From: Fructobacillus papyriferae
Lineage (GTDB): Bacteria > Bacillota > Bacilli > Lactobacillales > Lactobacillaceae
Direction of reading: 5' to 3'
Assembly: GCF_018437225.1 (NCBI RefSeq)
Contig: NZ_JAAMFI010000002.1
Location: forward strand, 62,001-126,000
Length of the DNA: 64,000 nt
Below are positions 10,962 to 19,223 of this stretch, piece after piece. Made by a program: the position numbers and the translations under genes. The notes below the pieces were generated by a model, which searched no databases, had not been told where the DNA came from, and saw only the letters and a list, made by a program, of their open reading frames with translations. The number at the start of each line of letters is the position of its first letter. Within the stretch, counting starts at the first letter, position 1.

Positions 10962-10981
10962 GAGTCGAACGACTCTTTTTT
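10962..10981 (+). terminator. Terminator or attenuator between secE and nusG
   Basis: GAGTC-GAAC-GACTC hairpin followed by six T. A TATACT at 10940-10945 lies just before it. Confidence 0.6.
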
Positions 10982-10997
10982 ATTTACCAAAAAATTA

Positions 10998-11030
10998 AAG
11001 GAGGGCGAGCAAGCAAGCGCTCGCAGGAAT
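10998..11030 (+). promoter_or_regulatory. Unusual nusG ribosome-binding region with intervening hairpin
   Basis: The strong Shine-Dalgarno AAGGAGGG (10998-11004) lies 26 nt from the nusG ATG. Between them is GCGAGC (11005-11010) pairing with GCTCGC (11019-11024). Folding this stem would bring the Shine-Dalgarno to about six unpaired bases from the ATG. The alternative AGGA at 11025-11028 is only two bases from the start. Confidence 0.55.
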
Positions 11031-11600
11031 ATGACCGATTCAATCGAAAAAGCATGGTTTGTCGTGCACACTTACTCAGGATACGAACACAAGGTTCAAA
11101 CGAACTTGGAATCCCGGACGCAAACGATGGGGATGGCGGACCAGATCTTCCGCGTGTTGGTGCCCGAACAAGAAGTGTCAACGGTCCAAGATGGTGAAGT
11201 GAAGACGTCGATTGAAAACGATTTCCCAGGTTATGTCCTGGTCGAAATGGCCACCCCGCAAGACGGTAACATGACCGACGAAGCCTGGTATGTGGTTCGT
11301 AACACGCCAGGTGTGACCGGCTTCCTTGGTTCTCACGGTGCTGGTTCAAAGCCAAATTCGCTCTTGCCTGAAGAAGTGGACTTGCTCATGAAGCGCATGG
11401 GCATGACGGGTGAAAAGGTCGTTGACTTGGACGTTGAAGTTGGGCAAACGATCAAGATTGTCGCTGGTCCATTTAACGGTATGGAAGGGATCATTCGTTC
11501 CATCGATCCTGAAAAGCAGGAAGTGGAAGCAACGGTCGAAGTCTTTGGCCGCGAAACACCAACGGAACTTGGCTTCAACGATATCGATACCAACATCTAA
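11031..11600 (+). CDS. nusG: Transcription termination/antitermination protein NusG
   Basis: A 189-residue NusG. The NGN domain (AWFVVHTYSGYEHKVQTNLE... FPGYVLVEM, residues about 8-110) binds RNA polymerase. The C-terminal KOW domain (VGQTIKIVAGPFNGMEGIIR, about 135-185) contacts S10 or Rho. The length is typical. The gene follows secE, the usual arrangement, but has its own distant Shine-Dalgarno with an inserted hairpin. A terminator follows the gene. Confidence 0.97.
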   Translation: MTDSIEKAWFVVHTYSGYEHKVQTNLESRTQTMGMADQIFRVLVPEQEVSTVQDGEVKTSIENDFPGYVLVEMATPQDGNMTDEAWYVVRNTPGVTGFLGSHGAGSKPNSLLPEEVDLLMKRMGMTGEKVVDLDVEVGQTIKIVAGPFNGMEGIIRSIDPEKQEVEATVEVFGRETPTELGFNDIDTNI

Positions 11601-11632
11601 TGAAAGATCAAGCTGCGGCGAACGATCTTTAA

Positions 11633-11662
11633 AAGCTCCCTTTACGAAGGGGGCTTTTTTTG
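11633..11662 (+). terminator. Intrinsic terminator after nusG
   Basis: AGCTCCCTT pairs with AAGGGGGCT across a TACG loop, followed by seven T. Confidence 0.85.
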
Positions 11663-11691
11663 TTATGATAATAGGGCATGTCAAAGACATG

Positions 11692-11725
11692 TGTGGAAGT
11701 AGCACTGAAGCTACGCGATACCACA
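11692..11725 (+). promoter_or_regulatory. Candidate L1 operator in the rplK leader
   Basis: Lower stem TGTGG (11692-11696)/CCACA (11721-11725) and upper stem GTAGC/GCTAC are separated by an asymmetric internal loop (AA opposite GCGATA). Two helices joined by an asymmetric loop is the architecture recognised by ribosomal protein L1, which represses the rplK-rplA mRNA in other bacteria. The match is structural only. Confidence 0.45.
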
Positions 11726-11744
11726 ACACGAGGAGGAAAATATC

Positions 11745-12209
11745 GTGGCTAAAAAAGTTATCAATGTTGTGAAACTGCAAATTGCCGCTGCTAAAGCAAC
11801 GCCAGCTCCACCAGTTGGACCTGCTTTGGGACAAGCCGGTATTAACATTGCACAGTTTACTAAGGAATTCAACGCACGGACTGCGGACCAAGTTGGTTCA
11901 ACGATCCCTGTTGAAATCTCTGTTTTCGACGATCGTTCATTCGAATTCGTAACGAAGACGCCACCAGCAGCTGACCAATTGCGTAAGCTTGTTGGTAAGG
12001 GTTCTGGTGAACCTAACAAGACCAAGGTCGGAAACGTTACTCTTGACCAAATTCGTGCCATTGCGGAAAACAAGATGGCCGATTTGAACGCCAACGACGT
12101 CACTGCCGCCATGAAGATGATCGAAGGAACTGCCCGTTCAATGGGTGTTACGGTCGATGGTGTGGACTTGACTGTTGAAGGTACAGCAATCAAGGAGGAC
12201 GCAGAATAA
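11745..12209 (+). CDS. rplK: 50S ribosomal protein L11
   Basis: A 154-residue L11, slightly longer than the usual 141, because of a C-terminal extension ([11 protein letters not shown]). The N-terminal domain shows the [14 protein letters not shown] proline-rich motif and the C-terminal RNA-binding domain starts near residue 70. L11 forms the GTPase-associated centre of the ribosome. The start is GTG at 11745 after GAGGAGG. The stop codon overlaps the rplA start (TAATG). Confidence 0.97.
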   Translation: MAKKVINVVKLQIAAAKATPAPPVGPALGQAGINIAQFTKEFNARTADQVGSTIPVEISVFDDRSFEFVTKTPPAADQLRKLVGKGSGEPNKTKVGNVTLDQIRAIAENKMADLNANDVTAAMKMIEGTARSMGVTVDGVDLTVEGTAIKEDAE

Positions 12210-12901
12210 TGACTACTAAGCACGGAAAGAAGTATTTAGAAGCCCAAGCCAAGGTTGAAGCCGAAAAGGCTTACAACTTGACGGAAGGTGTTTCCTTGTT
12301 GAAGGAAGTTTCATACGCCAACTTTGACGCGTCAGTTGAATTGACTTTCAAGTTGAACGTTGATACGCGTCAAGCTGACCAACAATTGCGTGGTGCCGTT
12401 GTTTTGCCTAACGGTTCTGGTAAGGACAAGAAGGTTGTTGTCTTTGCACAAGGCGACAAGGCGAAGGAAGCGGAAGCTGCCGGTGCTGACTTTGTTGGCG
12501 CTGCTGACTTGGTTCAAAAGATCCAAGACGGTTGGTTGGACTTTGATGTTGCCATTGCAACGCCTGACATGATGGCTCAAGTTGGACGTGTTGGTCGTGC
12601 CTTGGGTCCTAAGGGCTTGATGCCAAACCCTAAGACCGGAACGGTGACGATGGACGTCTCAAAGGCCGTTTCTGATGCCAAGGGTGGTCAAGTGACCTAC
12701 CGTACTGATCGTGACGGAAACGTGGCGGTTACTGTTGGCCGTGTCTCATTTGATGAGGCTAAGTTGGCAGAAAACATCAAGGCAATCGCTGCTGTTATCT
12801 TGAAGGCTCGTCCAGCCGCTGTTAAGGGAACTTATGTTTCAAACGTGGCCTTGGCTTCAACGATGTCACCAGCCGTTACCTTGAATGTCTCATCTCTTTA
12901 A
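12209..12901 (+). CDS. rplA: 50S ribosomal protein L1
   Basis: A 230-residue L1, of normal length. The conserved stretch [20 protein letters not shown] is present near residue 125. L1 binds the mobile stalk of 23S rRNA and in many bacteria represses its own operon through a mimic in the rplK leader. Translation is coupled to rplK by a one-base overlap. Confidence 0.97.
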   Translation: MTTKHGKKYLEAQAKVEAEKAYNLTEGVSLLKEVSYANFDASVELTFKLNVDTRQADQQLRGAVVLPNGSGKDKKVVVFAQGDKAKEAEAAGADFVGAADLVQKIQDGWLDFDVAIATPDMMAQVGRVGRALGPKGLMPNPKTGTVTMDVSKAVSDAKGGQVTYRTDRDGNVAVTVGRVSFDEAKLAENIKAIAAVILKARPAAVKGTYVSNVALASTMSPAVTLNVSSL

Positions 12902-12930
12902 TTGACAGCCGTCAGTTAAGCTGATAGACT
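12902..12930 (+). promoter_or_regulatory. Promoter of rplJ-rplL
   Basis: Perfect TTGACA (12902-12907), 17-bp spacer, TAGACT (12925-12930). The -35 box begins directly after the rplA stop codon. Confidence 0.85.
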
Positions 12931-12949
12931 AAACAAGTAAATGAAATCA

Positions 12950-13048
12950 ATTTTGCCTAAGACTCAGGTGGTGCTTGCACCTTAATCTCCTGCCGAGGAA
13001 GTTATGAAACTAACTACCCGTCTGTCTTTTGGCAGGCGGGTTTCTTTT
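12950..13048 (+). ncRNA. Ribosomal L10 leader with attenuator
   Basis: The leader contains the characteristic CCTAAGACTCAGGTGG...CACCTTAATCTCCTGCCGAGG sequence found in L10 leaders, where the L10-(L12)4 complex binds and represses. It ends in a terminator: CCCGTCTGTC (from 13017) pairs with GGCAGGCGGG (13031-13040), then TTTCTTTT. Autoregulation of rplJL is expected from this family. Confidence 0.88.
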
Positions 13049-13079
13049 GCAAAAAAATCTTGAGGAAGGAGAATTTCAC

Positions 13080-13601
13080 ATGAGTGAACAAGCTATTGCT
13101 GTAAAGGCGCAAAAAGTTGCTGAAGTTGCTGATCAGTTCAAAAACTCCACTTCTGCCGTTGTTGTTAACCCTCGTGGTTTGACGGTTGCAGAATCAACTG
13201 ACTTGCGTCACCAATTACGTCAAGAAGGTGTCGTATTGGAAGTTATCAAGAACAAGGTTCTTGTCCGTGCTACCAAGGATGCTGGCTTTGAAGAATTGAA
13301 CGAATTGTTTGCTGGTCCTACTGCTGTTGCCTTCTCTGAAGACGATGCCGTTGCCCCAGCCCGCATTTTGAAGAAGTATGCTGACGAAAACGAAAAGCTC
13401 GTTTTGAAGGGTGGTGTGATTGATGGTTCAATCGTATCCCTTGATGATCTTTACAAGTATGCTTCATTGCCTTCACGCGAAGGTTTGCTTGGTCAATTGA
13501 TGGCCGAGTTCCAGTTCCCAATCCGGAGCTTTGCTTATGCTGTTAAGGCATTGCAAGAAAAGAAGGAAGCAGAAGGCGAAACTGCCGAAGCTGCCGAATA
13601 A
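13080..13601 (+). CDS. rplJ: 50S ribosomal protein L10
   Basis: A 173-residue L10, which anchors the L7/L12 dimers to the ribosome. The N-terminal rRNA-binding domain includes [21 protein letters not shown], and a C-terminal helix (about 140-173) binds L12. The ATG at 13080 follows AGGAAGGAG; a longer in-frame opening from 13029 lies inside the terminator hairpin and is rejected. It is cotranscribed with rplL. Confidence 0.96.
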   Translation: MSEQAIAVKAQKVAEVADQFKNSTSAVVVNPRGLTVAESTDLRHQLRQEGVVLEVIKNKVLVRATKDAGFEELNELFAGPTAVAFSEDDAVAPARILKKYADENEKLVLKGGVIDGSIVSLDDLYKYASLPSREGLLGQLMAEFQFPIRSFAYAVKALQEKKEAEGETAEAAE

Positions 13602-13651
13602 GTTTGACTTATACTTATTACGAAACATTTATAAATTGGAGGAAATTAATC

Positions 13652-14020
13652 ATGGCTTTTGATAAAGACGCGATTATCGCATCATTGAAGGATGCAACGA
13701 TTTTGGACTTGGCTGACTTGGTTTCAGCTATCGAAGAAGAATTTGACGTTTCAGCTGCTGCTCCAGTAGCCGCTGCTGGTGCTGACGGTGCTGCTGGTGC
13801 CGCTGCTAAGTCAGACTTCGACGTTGAATTGACTTCTGCAGGTACTGCAAAGGTTAAGGTTATCAAGGCAGTTCGTGAAGCAACTGGTCTTGGTTTGAAG
13901 GAAGCAAAGGACTTGGTTGACAACGCACCTTCTGTCATCAAGGAAGCTGTTCCTGAAGCAGATGCCAACGCAATGAAGGAAGCTTTGGAAGAAACTGGTG
14001 CCTCAGTTACTTTGAAGTAA
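13652..14020 (+). CDS. rplL: 50S ribosomal protein L7/L12
   Basis: A 122-residue acidic stalk protein. It has an N-terminal dimerisation domain, an Ala/Gly-rich hinge ([19 protein letters not shown]) and a C-terminal factor-binding domain ([24 protein letters not shown]). ATG at 13652 follows TGGAGGAAA. A terminator lies downstream. Confidence 0.97.
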   Translation: MAFDKDAIIASLKDATILDLADLVSAIEEEFDVSAAAPVAAAGADGAAGAAAKSDFDVELTSAGTAKVKVIKAVREATGLGLKEAKDLVDNAPSVIKEAVPEADANAMKEALEETGASVTLK

Positions 14021-14036
14021 TTCATTCAAAAAAGAG

Positions 14037-14058
14037 GAGCACATCGTGCTCTTTTTTT
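14037..14058 (+). terminator. Intrinsic terminator after rplL
   Basis: GAGCAC/GTGCTC stem with a short loop and seven T. Confidence 0.85.
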
Positions 14059-14095
14059 GTACATAAATATGACGTTGTATATGAAGGAGAAGAAG

Positions 14096-14722
14096 ATGAC
14101 TGAGAAAACAGGCGGACAACAGTATTTTACTGCTGACCCAACGGCCGAACATGACTATCAACAGTTTGATTTTGAATTGTTAGGTCAAAGGCTGCATTTT
14201 CAAACGGATGCTGGGGTCTTTTCGAAGAAAACGATCGATTTTGGAACCCGGGTGATGCTTTCAGCTGCTGCTGAACAGGAGTATGTCGCTGGTAAAATTT
14301 TGGATCTGGGCTGTGGCTATGGACCAGTCGGTAACGCCGTGGCGAAGGCATGGGGACGGGAAGTCGACATGGTCGACGTGAACGACCGGGCCCTTGAACT
14401 AGCGAAGGGAAACTGTGACCGGAATGGCGTCGCTTCCCTGACCCATGTCTTTCAATCCTCCATTTACGACAATGTTGTGGATAGGTACGCCTTAATTCTG
14501 GTTAATCCCCCGATCCGGGCCGGAAAAAAAGTCGTGACGGCGATGCTTCAAGAAGCGACCAAGCATTTAGTTGCTGGCGGGGCTATCGTGGCTGTCTTGC
14601 AAAAAAAGCAGGGGGCGCCATCTGCTCAAAAGAACCTGGAAGCCGTCTTCGACGATGTATCGGTGATTGGTAAGAAAAAGGGCTATTTTGTCTTGATGGC
14701 CAAGCACCCGAAGGAGGGCTAA
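14096..14722 (+). CDS. Class I SAM-dependent methyltransferase, RsmC/YbxB-like
   Basis: A 208-residue methyltransferase. Motif I is ILDLGCGYGPVG (about 64-75) and motif IV is LVNPPIRAGKK (about 133-143). The NPP-x-R-A-G-K form is typical of the RsmC/YbxB group that methylates guanine N2 in rRNA. B. subtilis ybxB occupies the same place, between rplL and downstream genes. The length fits the single-domain Gram-positive version. The start at 14096 follows GAAGGAG; an earlier in-frame ATG at 14057 lies in the terminator T-run. The next gene begins after one base, suggesting an operon with tadA. Confidence 0.85.
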   Translation: MTEKTGGQQYFTADPTAEHDYQQFDFELLGQRLHFQTDAGVFSKKTIDFGTRVMLSAAAEQEYVAGKILDLGCGYGPVGNAVAKAWGREVDMVDVNDRALELAKGNCDRNGVASLTHVFQSSIYDNVVDRYALILVNPPIRAGKKVVTAMLQEATKHLVAGGAIVAVLQKKQGAPSAQKNLEAVFDDVSVIGKKKGYFVLMAKHPKEG

Positions 14723-14723
14723 G

Positions 14724-15275
14724 ATGGCGGTCATTCCAAGCTTATCATCCAAGCAAGTGAAAACCTTTATGGAAGCGGCTGTAAAAGAGGCTGAAGCAGC
14801 CGGTAAGCGCGGAGAAGTACCGATTGGGGCCGTTATTGTGAAGGATGGCCAAATCATTGCTTCTGCTGGTAACCGTCGAGAAGAGGATCAAAAAACGGAT
14901 GCCCATGCTGAGATGCACGCGATTTTAAAAGCCAATGAGATAATGGGGAGTTGGCGTTTGGAAGAAACGGCGCTTTTTGTGACTTTAGAACCCTGTCTCA
15001 TGTGTGCTGGAGCCATTTTGAACGCTCGCATTCCCTTGGTTTACTTCGGTGCCCAAGATAAGAAGGCGGGAGCCGTGACCTCCCTTTACTCCGTCTTTGA
15101 TGATGACCGGTTGAATCACCAGGTTAAAGTAGTACCGGGTGTGTTGAAGGAGGAATCGGCCGCTTTATTAAAGACCTTTTTTCAAGGTCTACGAGCCAAG
15201 CAAAAAGCAGCCAAGAAGGCCTTAAAGGAGTCAGCGGCAAGGGGCTTCGAAAAGGGAGCACAAGCTGAAAAATAG
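14724..15275 (+). CDS. tadA: tRNA-specific adenosine deaminase
   Basis: A 183-residue cytidine/deoxycytidylate deaminase-fold enzyme that converts A34 to inosine in tRNA-Arg. The zinc and catalytic motifs are present: DAHAEMHAI and PCLMCAGAI. The C-terminus carries an extra Lys/Ala-rich tail of about 25 residues (RAKQKAAKKALKESAARG). The gene directly follows the rsmC-like gene and precedes the SRP RNA gene and dnaX, a conserved arrangement. Confidence 0.93.
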   Translation: MAVIPSLSSKQVKTFMEAAVKEAEAAGKRGEVPIGAVIVKDGQIIASAGNRREEDQKTDAHAEMHAILKANEIMGSWRLEETALFVTLEPCLMCAGAILNARIPLVYFGAQDKKAGAVTSLYSVFDDDRLNHQVKVVPGVLKEESAALLKTFFQGLRAKQKAAKKALKESAARGFEKGAQAEK

Positions 15276-15299
15276 TCGTGTCAAATTTCTGTGATTTGT

Positions 15300-15328
15300 T
15301 TGCGCCCCTTCCTTATTTTCGATATAAT
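15300..15328 (+). promoter_or_regulatory. Promoter of the SRP RNA gene
   Basis: TTGCGC (15300-15305), 17-bp spacer, TATAAT (15323-15328); predicted start near 15335. Confidence 0.75.
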
Positions 15329-15334
15329 AAAGGA

Positions 15335-15412
15335 GCAGGCAAGGGTTTTCTTTCGAACCGAGTCAGGACAGAGATGTAGCAGCTCTAAGATTGCTTGACC
15401 TTGTGCTTGTGT
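15335..15412 (+). ncRNA. ffs: Signal recognition particle RNA, small bacterial type
   Basis: It lies between tadA and dnaX, where the SRP RNA gene of Lactobacillales is found. The apical domain shows GAGTCAGGACAGAGATGTAGCAGC, matching the conserved GUCAGG ... AGCAGC internal loops that bind Ffh. The ends (CAGGCAAGG near 15336 and CCTTGTGCTTG near 15399) pair to close a rod of about 75-80 nt. Confidence 0.8.
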
Positions 15413-15420
15413 ACATAGCA

Positions 15421-15446
15421 AAACCGCCTAAAGGCGGCTTTTTTTG
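15421..15446 (+). terminator. Intrinsic terminator after the SRP RNA
   Basis: ACCGCC-TAAA-GGCGGC hairpin followed by a long T-run, just before the dnaX Shine-Dalgarno. Confidence 0.85.
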
Positions 15447-15459
15447 TAAGGGAGAAACG

Positions 15460-17358
15460 ATGGCGTATCAAGCACTGTACCGGGTTTACCGGCCAAAGAC
15501 TTTTTCTGAGATGGTTGGCCAAGAGGTCATTACCAAGACCCTACAAAACGCCATCGATAAAAAGCAAACGGGACACGCTTACCTTTTTGCTGGACCACGC
15601 GGAACGGGAAAGACCTCGGCGGCTAAGATTTTTGCTCGCGAAGTTAATGGGATTAGTGCCGATCAGGCTGGTAAATCCCAACCCGACATTATTGAAATTG
15701 ATGCCGCATCGAACAACGGCGTCGATGAAATTCGCTCAATCCGCGATTCGGCCAATTATGCGCCGATAAAAGCCCCTTACAAAATTTACATTATTGATGA
15801 AGCGCATATGTTATCAACCGGGGCTTTCAACGCTTTATTGAAAACGTTGGAAGAGCCACCCGCACAGGTGAAGTTCATCTTGGCCACCACCGAAATTCAA
15901 AAGATGCCGGCGACGATTCTTTCCCGTACGCAGCGCTTCGAATTTAAACGCTTGTCCAACCAAACGATTAAGAAGCGGTTGGAAGAAATCTTACAAGAAG
16001 AAAAGCAAGCCTATGAAGAAGCGGCTTTGGATATCGTTGCGACAGCTGCCGAAGGTGGGATGCGTGATGCATTGTCCATTATGGATCAAGTGATTGCCTT
16101 TGGTCCTGACAAAGTGACGGTTCAAAATGCTTTGACCGTCACGGGATCCGTTGATATTGATCAGGTCCTATCGTATTTGCAGCAGGTTCTTTCTGGCGAT
16201 ACGGCCGCTGCCATGGAAACGTTGTCAGAGATTTTACTTTCTGGAAAAGATGCTAACCGCTTTTTGTCTGATTTAATCGCGACCCTACGCGATGTCATGT
16301 TAGTTGATTTGGCGCCAGACTTGGTTAAGGCGAAATCGAAAGAAAGTGAATTGAAAGCTTTTTTGGCTGAAAGTTCGCAAGCACAAATCCAAGAGATGCT
16401 ACAGGTTATCGATCAAATCAAGACAGCGCTGACGCAATCCTTGCAGTCGGACATCTACCTGGAAATCTTGACGGTTCAGTTGGCACAGAAAAAAAAGATA
16501 GAAAACAAGGTGCCGGCATCCAATTCAAAGGAAGTGTTCGCTCAAGAACCTGAAGCAAGTGCAAAGCCAACAATTGAAAAAAAGCAGGCGGCAGAAGAAA
16601 CGCTGCGTGAACAAGCACCGAACAAAGAAACACTGGGCGATCAAGTACCGGTCGAAAAAGCACCGGCTGAAAAAGCAGCAGTTGCTGAAGCACATGAAAA
16701 TCATGATCAGGCAACTGGCCAACCAGGGGTCGCACAAGAATCAAAAGAATTGGTGCACGAACAGCCGGCTCAACATATCAAAGTTGCTTCTCCAAAAGAA
16801 AAAGAAGCGCCAACAATGGCCGACTGGCAGCTCTACCTCTATACGGGCAATGAGCCGGTGCAAGCTGTTTTGGCTCAGGCTAAGCGCGATCAATTGAACA
16901 AGATTCAGTCGGAATGGCCAGGACTGGTTGCTGAAATGCCAGTAAAAGACCAGGCGATTCTTCAAACAGCTGAGCCGGTCGCCGCTTCACTGGAAGCCAC
17001 GGTGCTTTCGTTTGATTATCCAGCTTTACAAGATAAAGCCGAAAAGGATAACCACTTACAAGAACAACTAGCCAAGGCGTTGGACACACTTCATTTGCCA
17101 AAAACGTTGGTGCTTCGAAGCCAAGATCAGTGGAAGAACGATCGTGCGGATTACGTTAAAGCATTGAAGGCGGGCCAAACGGTCAAGATCGCCTTATCGG
17201 ATCTGACACCAACAATTGTTGCCAAAAACACCGCTGAACCAGCCGCTGACTCTAAAAAAAAGATAACGAACGAAAAAGCTGCTACTGACGATATCGTCGC
17301 TGCAGCACAAGCACTCTTCGGTGATGAACTTGTCCAAGTCGAAGAGGACCATTCATAA
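15460..17358 (+). CDS. dnaX: DNA polymerase III subunit gamma/tau
   Basis: A 632-residue clamp-loader ATPase. Walker A is GPRGTGKTSAAK (45-56), Walker B is IYIIDEAHM, sensor 1 is FILATTE, and the arginine-finger context is ATILSRTQRF. The usual zinc module with four Cys between the Walker A helix and IEIDAASNNG is missing; only EVNGISADQAGKSQPD (61-76) is left. The Cys of the SRC motif is Thr. After the collar domain comes a Lys/Glu/Ala-rich linker (about 350-450), then a tau-type C-terminal domain. The start is ATG at 15460 after GGGAGA. recR follows directly, with no ybaB between them. Confidence 0.95.
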   Translation: MAYQALYRVYRPKTFSEMVGQEVITKTLQNAIDKKQTGHAYLFAGPRGTGKTSAAKIFAREVNGISADQAGKSQPDIIEIDAASNNGVDEIRSIRDSANYAPIKAPYKIYIIDEAHMLSTGAFNALLKTLEEPPAQVKFILATTEIQKMPATILSRTQRFEFKRLSNQTIKKRLEEILQEEKQAYEEAALDIVATAAEGGMRDALSIMDQVIAFGPDKVTVQNALTVTGSVDIDQVLSYLQQVLSGDTAAAMETLSEILLSGKDANRFLSDLIATLRDVMLVDLAPDLVKAKSKESELKAFLAESSQAQIQEMLQVIDQIKTALTQSLQSDIYLEILTVQLAQKKKIENKVPASNSKEVFAQEPEASAKPTIEKKQAAEETLREQAPNKETLGDQVPVEKAPAEKAAVAEAHENHDQATGQPGVAQESKELVHEQPAQHIKVASPKEKEAPTMADWQLYLYTGNEPVQAVLAQAKRDQLNKIQSEWPGLVAEMPVKDQAILQTAEPVAASLEATVLSFDYPALQDKAEKDNHLQEQLAKALDTLHLPKTLVLRSQDQWKNDRADYVKALKAGQTVKIALSDLTPTIVAKNTAEPAADSKKKITNEKAATDDIVAAAQALFGDELVQVEEDHS

Positions 17359-17364
17359 GGAAGT

Positions 17365-17973
17365 ATGATGCAATATCCTGAACCGATTGCTAAATTAATT
17401 GATTCCTATTCCAAATTACCGGGAATTGGTGCGAAGACCGCGTCAAGACTGGCTTTTTACACGCTATCTATGGACCAAGAAGACGTGCAAAATTTCTCTA
17501 AGGCTCTCTCTTCAGCTAAAGAGTCGATTACTTTTTGTGAGATTTGCGGTAACATTACCAGTAGGGACGAAAATCCATGTAGTATCTGCACGGATCCGTC
17601 GCGTGATCGATCTACGGTGCTGGTGCTACAGAACCCAAAAGATGTCATGGCCATGGAACAGACTCAGGAGTACCACGGACTATATCACGTCTTAAACGGC
17701 GTCATCTCTCCTGCTGCTGGAACCGGTCCGGAAGATATCAACTTACCATCCTTAATTCGGCGTTTGTCAAAAGACGACGAGATTAAAGAAGTCATCGTTG
17801 GTACGAATGCCAATACAGATGGTGAAGCAACAGCCATGTACATTGCCCGATTGGTTAAGCCAGCCAATATCAAAGTGACTCGATTAGCTTCTGGCTTGGC
17901 CGTTGGCTCCGATATCGATTATGCCGACCAACTCACGTTGATTAAATCTATCGAAGGTAGGAATGAACTGTGA
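17365..17973 (+). CDS. recR: Recombination mediator protein RecR
   Basis: A 202-residue RecR, of typical length. It has the helix-hairpin-helix [13 protein letters not shown], a complete zinc finger (CEIC ... CSIC) and a Toprim domain ([18 protein letters not shown]). RecR works with RecF/RecO to load RecA on gapped DNA. It starts 6 nt after dnaX, with ATG at 17365 or 17368, and its stop overlaps the next gene. Confidence 0.96.
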   Translation: MMQYPEPIAKLIDSYSKLPGIGAKTASRLAFYTLSMDQEDVQNFSKALSSAKESITFCEICGNITSRDENPCSICTDPSRDRSTVLVLQNPKDVMAMEQTQEYHGLYHVLNGVISPAAGTGPEDINLPSLIRRLSKDDEIKEVIVGTNANTDGEATAMYIARLVKPANIKVTRLASGLAVGSDIDYADQLTLIKSIEGRNEL

Positions 17974-18236
17974 TGTTTAAGAAAAAAGCAGGTAAACACC
18001 GCAATCTGAAGGCGGAATACGATCAGATTCTCTTAGATGAAGTTGATCATGCCAGACAAGATTACCATCAAGCCCAAGACTCTGAGACCGCATTAGTGGA
18101 TGCTCGTGTAAACGGCCATATGGTGCAAGCCCAAACGGCTTTGAAGAAAGCCCGGTTTACGTACCTATATAAAGAAGCTAAGCGCCGTAAAACGGTGGCC
18201 AAAAGCTTACGCGTTTATGGTTCCAACGACGACTAA
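17973..18236 (+). CDS. YaaL/DUF2508 family protein
   Basis: An 87-residue, highly charged helical protein. The pattern (N-terminal basic [18 protein letters not shown], long helix with Asp/Glu and Gln, then FTYLYKEAKRR) matches the YaaL family, which sits after recR in B. subtilis. Its function is unknown. ATG at 17973 overlaps the recR stop; a GTG one codon earlier is possible. Confidence 0.8.
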   Translation: MFKKKAGKHRNLKAEYDQILLDEVDHARQDYHQAQDSETALVDARVNGHMVQAQTALKKARFTYLYKEAKRRKTVAKSLRVYGSNDD

Positions 18237-18245
18237 GGGGTTTGT

Positions 18246-18896
18246 ATGACAAAAGCCAACTTTATTTCATTTGAGGGCCCGGAAGGGGCAGGCAAAACGA
18301 CCGTGATTCAGTCGGTTTTACCAGAAATCGAAAAATTAACCCAAAAACCGGTCTTATTGACTCGAGAACCAGGTGGAAATGCGATGGCCGAAGCCATTCG
18401 CAACCTGTTAAAAGTACAGACCGAGCCGGCAATTGATTCTTGGACAGAAGTTTTTCTCCTGGCGGCCTCACGACGGGAGCACGTTATCCAGACAATTTTG
18501 CCAGCCCTGAAAGCCGGGCATGTTGTGGTTTCGGATCGCTACTTAGATTCTTCTTTGGCCTATCAGGGCGGCGGTCGCGGATTGGGCTTAGAAAAAGTCC
18601 AAAAAATCAACGATTTTGCGATCATGGATCCGAAAACCGGCCAAGCGGTGATGCCTGAACTAACCATCTATTTAGACCTGCCAGTGGCAGAAGGGCTGGA
18701 ACGAATTTTTAAAAATCGGACCGATAAGATTGACCGACTCGACCAAGAAAGTCTGGCTTTTCATGAAAAGGTTCGGCAAAGCTACCTGGCTTTAGCTGAA
18801 GATAATCCAAAGCGAATCAAACGCGTTGATGCAACACAGTCCAAAGAAAAGGTACTAGAAGACGTTAAAGCCATTATTGCAAAAAATTGGAGGTAA
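18246..18896 (+). CDS. tmk: Thymidylate kinase
   Basis: A 216-residue dTMP kinase. The P-loop is FEGPEGAGKTT (about 10-20), the DR motif is VSDRYLDSSLAYQGGGRGL, and the lid region follows EGLERIFKNR. It makes dTDP for DNA synthesis. It sits in the conserved recR-yaaL-tmk-darA-holB cluster. Confidence 0.96.
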   Translation: MTKANFISFEGPEGAGKTTVIQSVLPEIEKLTQKPVLLTREPGGNAMAEAIRNLLKVQTEPAIDSWTEVFLLAASRREHVIQTILPALKAGHVVVSDRYLDSSLAYQGGGRGLGLEKVQKINDFAIMDPKTGQAVMPELTIYLDLPVAEGLERIFKNRTDKIDRLDQESLAFHEKVRQSYLALAEDNPKRIKRVDATQSKEKVLEDVKAIIAKNWR

Positions 18897-18899
18897 ACC

Positions 18900-19223
18900 A
18901 TGAAATTAATCAATGCCATTGTGCAAGATAAGGATGCCACGAAGTTGGCCAACGCCCTGGTCAAGGAAAAGATTCAAGCAACACGTCTGTCAACGTCTGG
19001 CGGGTTCTTGCGATCCGGAAACACGACTTTTTTGGTGGCCATCGATGATGAGCGCGTCGAAGAGGTGTTAGATATTATCAAAGAAGTCTCTCAGAAGCGT
19101 AAGCAGTTCATGGTGCCACCGATGGGTGTTGAAGGGGAACGGGCTGCTGCCTTTCCAGTGGAAATCGAGGTTGGCGGTGCCACTGTCTTCACGCAAACCA
19201 TCGATGACTTTTACCAGTTTTAA
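18900..19223 (+). CDS. darA: Cyclic-di-AMP receptor DarA/PstA (YaaQ family)
   Basis: A 107-residue PII-like protein. The sequence MKLINAIVQDKDATKLANAL, the loop STSGGFLRSGNTTFLVA and the C-terminal GGATVFTQTIDDFYQF are characteristic of the trimeric c-di-AMP-binding YaaQ/PstA/DarA family. The downstream targets of the receptor are not well defined. Starts 3 nt after tmk; its stop overlaps holB. Confidence 0.92.
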   Translation: MKLINAIVQDKDATKLANALVKEKIQATRLSTSGGFLRSGNTTFLVAIDDERVEEVLDIIKEVSQKRKQFMVPPMGVEGERAAAFPVEIEVGGATVFTQTIDDFYQF

